64,000 nt of DNA from Psychrilyobacter piezotolerans (GTDB lineage: Bacteria > Fusobacteriota > Fusobacteriia > Fusobacteriales > Fusobacteriaceae): positions 1-64,000 of the forward strand of contig NZ_QUAJ01000007.1 in assembly GCF_003391055.1 (NCBI RefSeq), read 5' to 3'. Below are positions 43,393 through 50,710 of this stretch, one piece after another. The notes under the pieces are model-generated. The model was given only the letters and a program-made list of their open reading frames with translations. It was not told the DNA's origin and did not search any database. The position numbers and the translations under genes were made by a program. Numbering within the stretch: position 1 is the stretch's first letter; every line of letters begins with the position of its first letter.

Positions 43393-43742
43393 GAAATAGA
43401 TCCTTGTAAATAAAGGGGTAAAACCTTTTCGTTGTTTATAAAAAAACGAATGTTCCATTATAAAAAGCGGAAATACAAAGTTTTTTCATGGATTTTTCTA
43501 GGTCAGAAGCTGAATTATATAGCTAGAATAATTCCTTCCAAATATCTATTCAATATTTTTATTAATCGGACATATCTTAAAAAAGGGTTAAAAAAATAAG
43601 ACGCCCTTATTTTGATTTTAAGAAGTTTAAGGGTATAAACACTCATCTTTTATTTTACCAAGCCTTTAAATCGAATATTTGATGAAAAATGCTGATTTTA
43701 CTGGTGTTAGAGGTCATGAAAGTTTAATTTTTTTTTGCACAA

Positions 43743-43777
43743 CAGAAAAAAAGTCCTATAGTTAAAATTATAGGTCT
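43743..43777 (-). terminator. Second, distal terminator-like hairpin of the pyr operon
   Basis: On the minus strand, CCTATAATTTTAACTATAGG is followed by AC and T7. It shares the CCTATAATTTTAA core with the proximal terminator at 43876-43907. Confidence 0.65.
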
Positions 43778-43875
43778 GATAATCCGATGATCCAGATTTT
43801 ATGAATTTATACCACGAATTATATTAATTAAAATTGGTATTACACTCAATTTCAATTAAATAATTCTCCATAAAT

Positions 43876-43907
43876 ATAAAAGACCCTATAATTTTAATTA
43901 TAGGGTC
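43876..43907 (-). terminator. Intrinsic terminator after pyrE
   Basis: GACCCTATAATT pairs with AATTATAGGGTC (43882-43893 with 43896-43907), followed on the minus strand by TTTTAT. It is 14 nt past the pyrE stop. Confidence 0.85.
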
Positions 43908-43920
43908 AAACATTAAAAAA

Positions 43921-44544
43921 TTATTTTTTCCAGGTATTTGGGGATTTATTCCATTGGCTGGCTTCTTCTGCATCTTCAGGTGATAGATAATTTTCTTCAA
44001 CTGCTAATTCTATCAAATCAGGAAATCCAGAGAGTGTTTCCCATTTACAGTTAGCTTCTTCAAATCTATCATATGCCTTTTTAAATTCATATGAGAATAT
44101 TGCCATAACTTCTACATCTTTAGCTCCTTCTCTCCTTGCAGCCTCAAGTGCTGATATACAGCTTCCGCCAGTGGAGATAAGATCTTCAATTACGATTATT
44201 TTTTTCCCCTCTACATCTGCTCCCTCTATCTGTTTCCCTGCTCCATGTGCTTTTGGTTTAGATCTGATATAAGCCATTGGTTTATTCATCTTTTCCGCGA
44301 TAAATGCTGCCCATGGAATTCCCGCTGTTGCAGTTCCTGCTAAGATATCAAAATCTTTATCTTTTAATGCTTCTACAAAAGCATTTACTATATCTGTTCT
44401 TTCCTTTGGAAAACCAATAACTTTTCTATTGTCACAATATATCGGAGATTTTATCCCTGATACAAAGGTAAATGGTTGTGCTACATTTAATCTTACTGCT
44501 TCTACTTTCAATAGTGCTCTAGCTACTCTTTTGGCGTTATTCAT
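43921..44544 (-). CDS. pyrE: Orotate phosphoribosyltransferase PyrE
   Basis: Joins orotate to PRPP. It is 207 aa from ATG 44544, which overlaps the pyrC stop; an in-frame start at 44571 lies deep inside pyrC. S-G-I-K-S-P-I-Y-C-D-N-R near residue 40, A-Y-I-R-S-K-P-K-A-H-G and the PRPP motif I-V-I-E-D-L-I-S-T-G-G-S are intact. It is the last gene of pyrKDFCE. Confidence 0.95.
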   Translation of the reverse strand: MNNAKRVARALLKVEAVRLNVAQPFTFVSGIKSPIYCDNRKVIGFPKERTDIVNAFVEALKDKDFDILAGTATAGIPWAAFIAEKMNKPMAYIRSKPKAHGAGKQIEGADVEGKKIIVIEDLISTGGSCISALEAARREGAKDVEVMAIFSYEFKKAYDRFEEANCKWETLSGFPDLIELAVEENYLSPEDAEEASQWNKSPNTWKK

Positions 44545-45790
44545 ATTCAATCTCACTCCCTGTATTCTCAATTATTTGGTTTTTATTATATACTATTTTT
44601 CCATTAACTATCGTAGTCTCAATCTTACCGTAGCCTGTATATCCATCAAATGGAGTCCATCCGCATTTTGACAGGGTAGTTTTATTCTCTAAGATAAACT
44701 TTTTATTTAGATCCACTACTACAAGATCTCCATAGTAACCCTCTTTGATCTCTCCCCTGTCTTTTATACCAAATATTTTACTGGGATTTTTAGACATGAG
44801 CTGTATCAGTTTAGATAAAGTAATTTTACCTTTAGATACAGCATCTAACATCAATGGTAATGAGTTTTCAACTCCCGGAATTCCAAATGTTACCTTTTCC
44901 AGTTTCTCTGAAAGCAGATGAGGTGCATGGTCAGTACCGATGGTATCGATAGTACCGTCATTTACAGCTTCCCATAGAGCTTCTACATCATGGGTTGTTT
45001 TTAATTCCGGTTTCATTCGCAGTAACATTTCGTTTTTTCCCTTTATATCATTTTCGTTAAGAAAAAGATGGTGGGGGGTTACTTCGGTATAGATTTTTTT
45101 TTCCGCTTTCAACCTGCTTTTTCTGATAATATCCAACTCTTTTTTATTGGAAATATGACACAGGTAAAGTTTTTTTCCATATTTTTCATTATAGGTGATA
45201 GCTTTTTCTACCATCTCACCTTCAGCGTGGACTGAAACCATCTTTGATTTTAGAAATATATTTTTTAAAACCTCATCTTTTTCTACCAACATCTTTCCTG
45301 TGGATATATTCATAAATACCTTGGTAGAAGCTATCCCTTCACCGGGAATAATATCACTGTTGTCTGTACTTGTACCGCCAAAATGAAATCCATAGTTTAC
45401 CAGTGATTTAACGGAAGCCAGGTCTTTTTTTTCTTGGAGTGCACGGGGATTTGTAGTGGTGGGTACTGTATTCGGCATATCTATAAAAGTAGTAATCCCG
45501 CCTTTGGCACACGCTCTAGATCCTGTATACAGGTCTTCTTTATGAGTCAGCCCTGGATCTCTCATATGCACATGGGCATCTATGATTCCCGGGATGAGAT
45601 ATTTCTCTCCTTTTAAATCTATAATTTCTAATTTTTTTATAATTTCATCTGAGGATAAAAATGTCCCTTTAATTATATCCAAAGTATCGATATCAGAAGT
45701 TATTTCAGCTATCTTTCCATCTTTTATATAGATATCTTTTATCTCGTATTCATTGTCTATAGTACTTATTCTAGCGTTTTTTATTAACAA
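44537..45790 (-). CDS. pyrC: Dihydroorotase PyrC (class I, amidohydrolase)
   Basis: Closes carbamoyl-aspartate to dihydroorotate. I place the start at the TTG at 45790, because GGGAGG lies 7 nt upstream and the product then begins L-I-K-N-A-R-I. That gives about 417 aa; the TTG at 45805 would include that RBS. Zn motif D-A-H-V-H-M-R-D-P-G, then T-G-S-R-A-C-A-K-G-G-I-T-T, and I-G-T-D-H-A-P-H support the bacterial type I enzyme. Confidence 0.94.
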   Translation of the reverse strand: MLIKNARISTIDNEYEIKDIYIKDGKIAEITSDIDTLDIIKGTFLSSDEIIKKLEIIDLKGEKYLIPGIIDAHVHMRDPGLTHKEDLYTGSRACAKGGITTFIDMPNTVPTTTNPRALQEKKDLASVKSLVNYGFHFGGTSTDNSDIIPGEGIASTKVFMNISTGKMLVEKDEVLKNIFLKSKMVSVHAEGEMVEKAITYNEKYGKKLYLCHISNKKELDIIRKSRLKAEKKIYTEVTPHHLFLNENDIKGKNEMLLRMKPELKTTHDVEALWEAVNDGTIDTIGTDHAPHLLSEKLEKVTFGIPGVENSLPLMLDAVSKGKITLSKLIQLMSKNPSKIFGIKDRGEIKEGYYGDLVVVDLNKKFILENKTTLSKCGWTPFDGYTGYGKIETTIVNGKIVYNKNQIIENTGSEIEYE

Positions 45791-45820
45791 AGTTCTGCCT
45801 CCCAATTCTCCCTTTTAATG

Positions 45821-45835
45821 CAGACTAAAATCTGA
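45821..45835 (-). repeat. CAGATTTTAGTCTG-type dispersed repeat, copy between pyrF and pyrC
   Basis: On the minus strand TCAGATTTTAGTCTG, an imperfect palindrome. The same or nearly the same sequence is at 25993-26007, 26018-26032 and 6406-6420. Confidence 0.6.
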
Positions 45836-45844
45836 CTTTTTTGA

Positions 45845-46573
45845 TTAACTGTTAATTATTTTTAACCCTGCCTCTATTTCTTCTAAAATTAATTTAGCTG
45901 CATGGACAGGATTTTCTGATTTAGTTATTGGTCTGCCTACCACCAAGAAATCAGCCCCATTTTCAACAGCTATTTTAGGAGTCATGATTCTCTTTTGGTC
46001 ATTTGAAGCTGCCCATAATGGTCTTACTCCCGGGCAGATTGTGTAGAAGTTTTCTCCACAAAGTTCCTTTATTTTCTTGGCTTCCAATGGGGAACACACT
46101 ACTCCGTGTAATCCTGATTCCTTAGTTTCTATTGCCCAGTGATTGGCTAATCCACTGATGTTTAAATCACTTTTAAAGTGGGCTGCCGCCTCTTCCTCTG
46201 TGAATGATGTCAATACAGTCACTGCTATTGCTATTGAATCGGAGCTATTTTCTTTTAACATATCTGCAACTGATCTCATCATTGTAGGCCCCCCGCCTGC
46301 ATGGACATTAAACATAAATACCTCTTGCTTATTTGCAAACATCGATGCCATAGTTGTTGTGTTTGGAATATCATGAAATTTCAGATCTAAAAATACTTTT
46401 TTATCTATACTATGCAGGTAATCTACCGCTTCTCCACGAGTGTTTAAAAATAATTCTAATCCTACCTTATATGTAGATACGGCATCTCCAATTTCATTTA
46501 CTATATCTTTTACCTCATCTAATGTTTTATAATCTAATGCTACTATCAACCTGTCTTTAGCTTTTAATTTCAT
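45845..46573 (-). CDS. pyrF: Orotidine 5'-phosphate decarboxylase PyrF
   Basis: Last step to UMP. It is 242 aa. I-V-A-L-D-Y at residues 9-14 and the catalytic F-L-D-L-K-F-H-D-I-P-N-T block near 60 are present. P-G-V-R-P and V-V-G-R-P-I-T near the C-terminus bind phosphate. It overlaps pyrD by 17 nt. Confidence 0.96.
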   Translation of the reverse strand: MKLKAKDRLIVALDYKTLDEVKDIVNEIGDAVSTYKVGLELFLNTRGEAVDYLHSIDKKVFLDLKFHDIPNTTTMASMFANKQEVFMFNVHAGGGPTMMRSVADMLKENSSDSIAIAVTVLTSFTEEEAAAHFKSDLNISGLANHWAIETKESGLHGVVCSPLEAKKIKELCGENFYTICPGVRPLWAASNDQKRIMTPKIAVENGADFLVVGRPITKSENPVHAAKLILEEIEAGLKIINS

Positions 46574-47525
46574 AATTCCCTCCTAATCTATTCCTGTAAG
46601 CTGCTCCTCCATCGGGATGAGCTGCTCCTACAATCTCACTGATATTATCTATATTATTTTCTTTACAGTATTTTTCCAGTCCTTTTTTTATCTCTATTGG
46701 CAATGTCGGGTTAGCAAACATTCCTGTCCCTAAAGATATAGCACTGGCTCCTACCATAATAAATTCTATTGCATCCTCTGTAGAAGATATTCCTCCCATT
46801 CCAAGGATCGGGATTGAAACTGCCTGGGACACCTGGTATATCATTCTCAGTGCAACTGGTTTTACAGCAGGGCCGGATAATCCGCCCATTATATTTCCTA
46901 AAACCGGTTTTCTTTTTCTTATATCCACTGCCATTCCTAATAGAGTATTGATAAGGGCTACACCATCTGCTCCCTCTTCCTCTACTATTTTTGCGATCTC
47001 CACTATATTGGTAACATTTGGTGATAATTTTACAATCATAGGTTTAGTTAAAACTTTTCTTACTTCACGGGTTACTAACCTTGCCATCTCTGGATTAGCT
47101 CCAAAGGCCATCCCTCCATCCTTTACATTGGGGCAGGATATATTAAGTTCTACTATCTCTATCTCTTCTATCTGTTCAACCTCTCTGGCTATCTCTATAT
47201 ATTCCTCTAGGATCTTTCCATTTATATTTGCCACCAGGGGAATATGAAGTTCTTTTTTTATAGATGGTATTATCTTTTTAAATTCTTCAATCCCCGGATT
47301 TTCTAATCCCACTGAATTTAGCATTCCAGATGGTGTCTCGGCGATCCTGGTACCGGAATTCCCGTTTCTAGGCTCCATAGTAATTCCCTTTAATACAGCA
47401 GCGCCTAATTCATTGGGGTTAAAATAATCTTTATATTCCAATCCGTATCCAAAACACCCCGATGCTGTCATTATAGGATTATTTAACTTTTTTCCTAAAA
47501 AATTTATATTTAATCTATTGCTCAT
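46557..47525 (-). CDS. pyrD: Dihydroorotate dehydrogenase B, catalytic subunit PyrD
   Basis: FMN enzyme, 322 aa, that works with PyrK and passes electrons to NAD. A-S-G-C-F-G-Y-G near residue 23 and N-I-S-C-P-N-V-K carry the class 1B catalytic Cys. G-M-G-G-I-S-S-T-E-D-A is the phosphate loop. Its ATG touches the pyrK stop (1-nt overlap). Confidence 0.95.
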   Translation of the reverse strand: MSNRLNINFLGKKLNNPIMTASGCFGYGLEYKDYFNPNELGAAVLKGITMEPRNGNSGTRIAETPSGMLNSVGLENPGIEEFKKIIPSIKKELHIPLVANINGKILEEYIEIAREVEQIEEIEIVELNISCPNVKDGGMAFGANPEMARLVTREVRKVLTKPMIVKLSPNVTNIVEIAKIVEEEGADGVALINTLLGMAVDIRKRKPVLGNIMGGLSGPAVKPVALRMIYQVSQAVSIPILGMGGISSTEDAIEFIMVGASAISLGTGMFANPTLPIEIKKGLEKYCKENNIDNISEIVGAAHPDGGAAYRNRLGGNYEIKS

Positions 47526-48316
47526 TATTTACATCCTCCATTTGGATCTATCACATCTAAATCCACTATATCTGTACTTTCAAATACCGGCCCATCATAA
47601 CAAACTTTTTTCATACCTTTTTTTGTCAGTATAGAGCACCCTACACAGGCTTTTATCCCGCAAGCCATTCTCTCTTCTAAAGATATTTGACACCTTATAT
47701 TATTCTCCTGTGCTACTTTTGCTACTGCCTCCATCATAGGGTGGGGTCCGCAGGTATAAATTATGTCTATATTTTGATCTTTTAATATTTTCATTAGCAG
47801 ATCTACAGTATTTCCTTTTATCCCCACGCTGCCGTCATCAGTGGCTACCTCTATCTTTATATTTTCAAAATTAAATTTTTCTATGATTTTTACAGCTCCG
47901 GCATTTCTTCCTCCACCTATAAACGTCACCTTGTTGTTATCTTTCAAATTTTTAATGAGGTACTTGATGGGAGCCATTCCCATTCCCCCGCCGATTACTA
48001 CTATATTTTTCCCCTCAAGATCTGTATCGTATCCATTTCCTAATGGCCCTTGGATATTTATAGTTTCGCCTATGGGTAATTTGGTGAATTCTTCAGTCCC
48101 CTTTCCCAGAGACTCATAGTAAAATTCCAAAATATTACCGTCTACATTGTGTAAACTTATCGGCCTCCTTAAAACTCTTGAACGGTCTTGACACTGGAGC
48201 ATGAAAAATTGTCCTGGTTTAGAATGTTCAGGTATTTTATCCCCTTCTACCCTCATTAAATAGTAGTTATCTGCTATTTGTATATTTTCTATGATCTTAA
48301 CATCCTCTAAAAACAT
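47525..48316 (-). CDS. pyrK: Dihydroorotate dehydrogenase B, electron-transfer subunit PyrK
   Basis: FAD and 2Fe-2S subunit, 263 aa. R-R-P-I-S-L-H near residue 50 binds FAD. I-G-G-G-M-G-M-A-P is the NAD site, and E-E-R-M-A-C-G-I-K-A-C-V-G-C-S with a later Cys forms the iron-sulfur site. It is the first structural gene after the leader ORF and terminator at 48349-48519. Confidence 0.95.
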   Translation of the reverse strand: MFLEDVKIIENIQIADNYYLMRVEGDKIPEHSKPGQFFMLQCQDRSRVLRRPISLHNVDGNILEFYYESLGKGTEEFTKLPIGETINIQGPLGNGYDTDLEGKNIVVIGGGMGMAPIKYLIKNLKDNNKVTFIGGGRNAGAVKIIEKFNFENIKIEVATDDGSVGIKGNTVDLLMKILKDQNIDIIYTCGPHPMMEAVAKVAQENNIRCQISLEERMACGIKACVGCSILTKKGMKKVCYDGPVFESTDIVDLDVIDPNGGCK

Positions 48317-48348
48317 ATATTCCTCCTAAGATACCCTAATATTGATTT

Positions 48349-48389
48349 AAAAAAAAAGGAATAAAAACTAAAATATTAGTTTTTATTCC
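48349..48389 (-). terminator. Attenuator-type terminator before pyrK
   Basis: On the minus strand GGAATAAAAACTAA pairs perfectly with TTAGTTTTTATTCC (14 bp, TATT loop) and is followed by about nine T. The leader-ORF stop codon TAA is the last triplet of the 5' arm. It lies 33 nt before pyrK, so read-through must be regulated for the operon to be expressed. Confidence 0.9.
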
Positions 48390-48519
48390 CACTATTATAA
48401 ATATAAAAATTAAAAATTGAATTGACTGCTCCAAATATAACATAGGGAACATCAGTTAGAAAAATAAGAAATTTATCTATGAAATTTATAAAATTATTGT
48501 TTGTCGTTAAAAATTTCAT
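48376..48519 (-). CDS. Leader peptide of the pyrK operon, 47 aa
   Basis: Short ORF starting at ATG 48519 with GGGAGG 5 nt upstream and ending inside the terminator stem. The peptide is Phe/Asn/Ile-rich, so its mRNA is U-rich. From residue 16 it has K-F-L-I-F-L-T-D-V-P-Y-V-I-F-G-A-V-N and then N-F. The leader before carA has the same residues at almost the same spacing (K-F-L, L-x-D-V-P-Y, G-A-V, N-F). The shared Leu, Ala and Val residues use different codons in the two ORFs, so the peptide itself seems to be conserved. Its role is inferred: translation up to the stop would cover the hairpin and allow read-through, as in E. coli pyrBI attenuation. Confidence 0.8.
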   Translation of the reverse strand: MKFLTTNNNFINFIDKFLIFLTDVPYVIFGAVNSIFNFYIYNSGNKN

Positions 48520-48552
48520 CTTATCCTCCCTGTCTTTTTTTATCTTTTAAAG

Positions 48553-48581
48553 ATATTATCACACTAATAAAAGACTGTCAA
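48553..48581 (-). promoter_or_regulatory. Sigma-70-type promoter of the pyrK operon
   Basis: On the minus strand: consensus TTGACA, a 17-nt spacer and TAATAT. Transcription would start near 48546, about 27 nt before the leader ORF. Confidence 0.75.
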
Positions 48582-48587
48582 GGAGTT

Positions 48588-48839
48588 TTATTTTTTATCT
48601 CTTATTTTTTCATCCAAGGTACGCAATAATTCTTCCGTTATTGGAAACCTGTCTTCCGACCTCTTTGAAAATATAAGCAGATCTTCAAATTTAATTTCAA
48701 AGGCTCCTCCGGAAGAAGGAATAAGATTGAATGAACTTACATCATTTTTATACAACCTCACAAATGTTTCCATAAGAGTAAGTGCTCTTTTTTCATACCC
48801 GCACGATATACAAAATTCTATAGATAAAACTGGTTTCAT
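48588..48839 (-). CDS. SelW/SelT/SelH-like Rdx family protein (Cys form)
   Basis: Small thioredoxin-like protein of 83 aa. The N-terminal I-E-F-C-I-S-C-G-Y-E-K-R-A matches the Rdx fold, with C-x-x-C where selenoprotein relatives have C-x-x-U. G-G-A-F-E-I-K near residue 45 is the second family motif. Probable redox partner in the cytoplasm; exact role unknown. It is the next gene after desulfoferrodoxin, 24 nt away, which supports an oxidative-stress unit. Confidence 0.82.
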   Translation of the reverse strand: MKPVLSIEFCISCGYEKRALTLMETFVRLYKNDVSSFNLIPSSGGAFEIKFEDLLIFSKRSEDRFPITEELLRTLDEKIRDKK

Positions 48840-48863
48840 TTTTCTCCTCCTTATTTCTTTTAT

Positions 48864-49241
48864 TTATTTTTTCCAGTGTCCATGCAGGTTACAATAAGCT
48901 CTAGCCTCTGCTTTTTCCCCGTAACACGCTTTAAAAGTAACTTTTGGTGTGTCTCCTGGTTTTAAAAATTGAGTAGATACACAGCCATCCACTATTAATT
49001 CTATCCATTCGATATAATGATCTTCTGTCATCGGGTGAAGAGTCGATCCTATCTGAACCTCATAACCATCACTTAATTTAATAACTTTTGGTATATGCTT
49101 TTCCACAGCGGCATCCCTTGTGTTTTCTACTTGTAAAACCATCTCTTTTCCACAACAGCTTAATGCTCCAGCTCCTGTATGCATTACCTCTACGATATTA
49201 TTGCAGATTTCGCATTTATAAACCTCTAATTTCTTAGTCAT
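48864..49241 (-). CDS. dfx: Desulfoferrodoxin (superoxide reductase)
   Basis: Reduces superoxide to hydrogen peroxide in anaerobes. It is 125 aa, two-iron type. The N-terminal desulforedoxin domain has Y-K-C-E-I-C and the adjacent S-C-C-G pair. The catalytic domain has E-K-H-I-P, L-H-P-M and the C-terminal C-N-L-H-G-H-W set of Fe ligands. Confidence 0.95.
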   Translation of the reverse strand: MTKKLEVYKCEICNNIVEVMHTGAGALSCCGKEMVLQVENTRDAAVEKHIPKVIKLSDGYEVQIGSTLHPMTEDHYIEWIELIVDGCVSTQFLKPGDTPKVTFKACYGEKAEARAYCNLHGHWKK

Positions 49242-49425
49242 TTTTCCCCCCTGAATTTTTTGTCCTTTTTTCTAGTATACCCTATTTTCATCTTTTTTCT
49301 AATTAAATTTTAATTTTTTTTTTAACATTTATACTCTATGGTCTATCTATAGGAACTCTTAGGAAATTTACTCTACATATGGTATAATTATAAGCAATTA
49401 TGCATAATATTTAGGAGGAAAACAA

Positions 49426-49911
49426 ATGAAAAATTGCCCTTGTGGAAAAGAATTAAGTTATGAAGAATGTTGTAAGCCATATATATTAGGTGAAAAGACC
49501 CCAGTTACTGCTGAAGATATGATGAGATCTAGATATACAGCCTATGTTGTAGGAGAGGTAGATTATGTCTATAATACACATAATCCTAAAACACGTGGAA
49601 CTCTTAGTAAAGAAGAGATCAAACACTGGTCTGAATCTACAGAATGGAATAAGTTAGAGATCATTGAAACTGTAGATGGAGGAGCAGATGATTCTGAAGG
49701 TATTGTTGAATTTAAAGGTTACTATTCAGAAGAGGGAGAAACATTGTTTCACCATGAAAGATCTGTATTTAAAAAGATAGATGGAGAATGGATGTATGAT
49801 TCAGCCTTATCTACACAAAAGACAATAAAAAAAGAAGTTAAAATTGGTAGAAATGATCCATGTCCATGTGGATCAGGTAAGAAATATAAAAAATGTTGTG
49901 GAAAAAACTAA
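49426..49911 (+). CDS. YchJ-family protein with two SEC-C motifs
   Basis: 161 aa with a zinc-binding SEC-C motif at each end: [13 protein letters not shown] at the N-terminus and [16 protein letters not shown] at the C-terminus. The middle is the NTF2-like YchJ domain (M-M-R-S-R-Y-T-A-Y). Family function is unknown; it is usual in bacteria with SecA. It is a single gene with its own terminator. Confidence 0.9.
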   Translation: MKNCPCGKELSYEECCKPYILGEKTPVTAEDMMRSRYTAYVVGEVDYVYNTHNPKTRGTLSKEEIKHWSESTEWNKLEIIETVDGGADDSEGIVEFKGYYSEEGETLFHHERSVFKKIDGEWMYDSALSTQKTIKKEVKIGRNDPCPCGSGKKYKKCCGKN

Positions 49912-49918
49912 AGACTGA

Positions 49919-49946
49919 AAAAGAGAGAATTTTCTCTCTTTTTTTT
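49919..49946 (+). terminator. Intrinsic terminator
   Basis: AAGAGAGAA/TTCTCTCTT stem followed by T8, just past the YchJ-like gene. Confidence 0.85.
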
Positions 49947-50030
49947 AATAAAAATCTATTATTTTATCTAGAGAATGATAATAAATATGATATACTCAAT
50001 TAAAATAAAAATTAAGGAGTTGTAGGCATT

Positions 50031-50504
50031 ATGAATAAGAATATTGTTAAAAGTTATACCTATCTTTTAAACTTAGCTAAGAATTTAACTGAAAATGAAG
50101 ACGACTTTATTGCCAACTGTGCCAACATCTCCTCCCTTATCTTCAATAATATTGAGGATTTAAATTGGGCCGGATTTTACCTGTGGAAAAATGAAAAATT
50201 GATTTTAGGACCCTTTCAGGGCCAGACTGCTACCACTAAGATAGAGCTGGGAAAAGGAGTCTGCGGGAGTTCCGCCAGAGATAAAATTACATATGTAGTT
50301 CCTGATGTGCATAAATTCCCGGGTCATATAGCCTGTGACTTAGCATCTAATTCAGAGATTGTAATTCCCATAATAAAAGAGAATAAATTAATTGGAGTTT
50401 TAGACATAGACAGTCCAAAATTGAATAGATTTTCCGAGGAAGATAAAATTAATTTAGAAAAACTGGTTACGATTTTAATAACTAACAGTATAATTTCAGC
50501 TTAA
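50031..50504 (+). CDS. GAF-domain free methionine-(R)-sulfoxide reductase-like protein
   Basis: 157 aa, one GAF domain. N-W-A-G-F-Y-L near residue 46, L-G-P-F-Q-G-Q, G-K-G-V-C-G-S-S and V-P-D-V-H-K-F-P-G-H-I-A-C-D are hallmarks of fRMsr (YebR). Two of the three conserved Cys are present (G-V-C-G and H-I-A-C-D). The upstream one, usually in P-A-C-V after the Q-G, is Thr here. The enzyme could still cycle with two Cys. AAGGAG precedes the ATG. Confidence 0.88.
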   Translation: MNKNIVKSYTYLLNLAKNLTENEDDFIANCANISSLIFNNIEDLNWAGFYLWKNEKLILGPFQGQTATTKIELGKGVCGSSARDKITYVVPDVHKFPGHIACDLASNSEIVIPIIKENKLIGVLDIDSPKLNRFSEEDKINLEKLVTILITNSIISA

Positions 50505-50550
50505 ATTTATAGTATAATAAACTAGATAAAAAAATTTTTAGGAGGAATAT

Positions 50551-50700
50551 ATGAAATATTATTATTTTGATGAAGAAGTAAAAAAAGGTATTTATAGGTG
50601 CATCTTATGCGGTTTAGATTTAAAGATGGAGGAAGGAGAAATTTTGGATCTCTGTCCCGTATGTTCAGGCTCTAAATATGAAAAAATAGAAGATAAATAG
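50551..50700 (+). CDS. Small zinc-ribbon/rubredoxin-like protein, 49 aa
   Basis: A 49-codon ORF with AGGAGG 5 nt before the ATG. It has Y-R-C-I-L-C-G and, 19 residues after it, L-C-P-V-C-S-G, a pair of C-x-x-C knuckles. Similar small rubrerythrin/rubredoxin-like zinc or iron binding proteins are common in anaerobes. It sits 10 nt before the HD-GYP sensor gene and could be co-transcribed with it. Function unknown. Confidence 0.75.
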   Translation: MKYYYFDEEVKKGIYRCILCGLDLKMEEGEILDLCPVCSGSKYEKIEDK

Positions 50701-50710
50701 GAGGATACAA

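Larger units (their letters stand above)
43271..43875. other. Gene-free stretch with recombinase promoter, dyad and hairpin
   Basis: No ORF is supported. It has the recombinase promoter (43331-43359), a perfect dyad at 43361-43392 and a terminator-like hairpin at 43743-43777. The remainder is very A+T-rich and I see nothing else in it. Confidence 0.6.
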
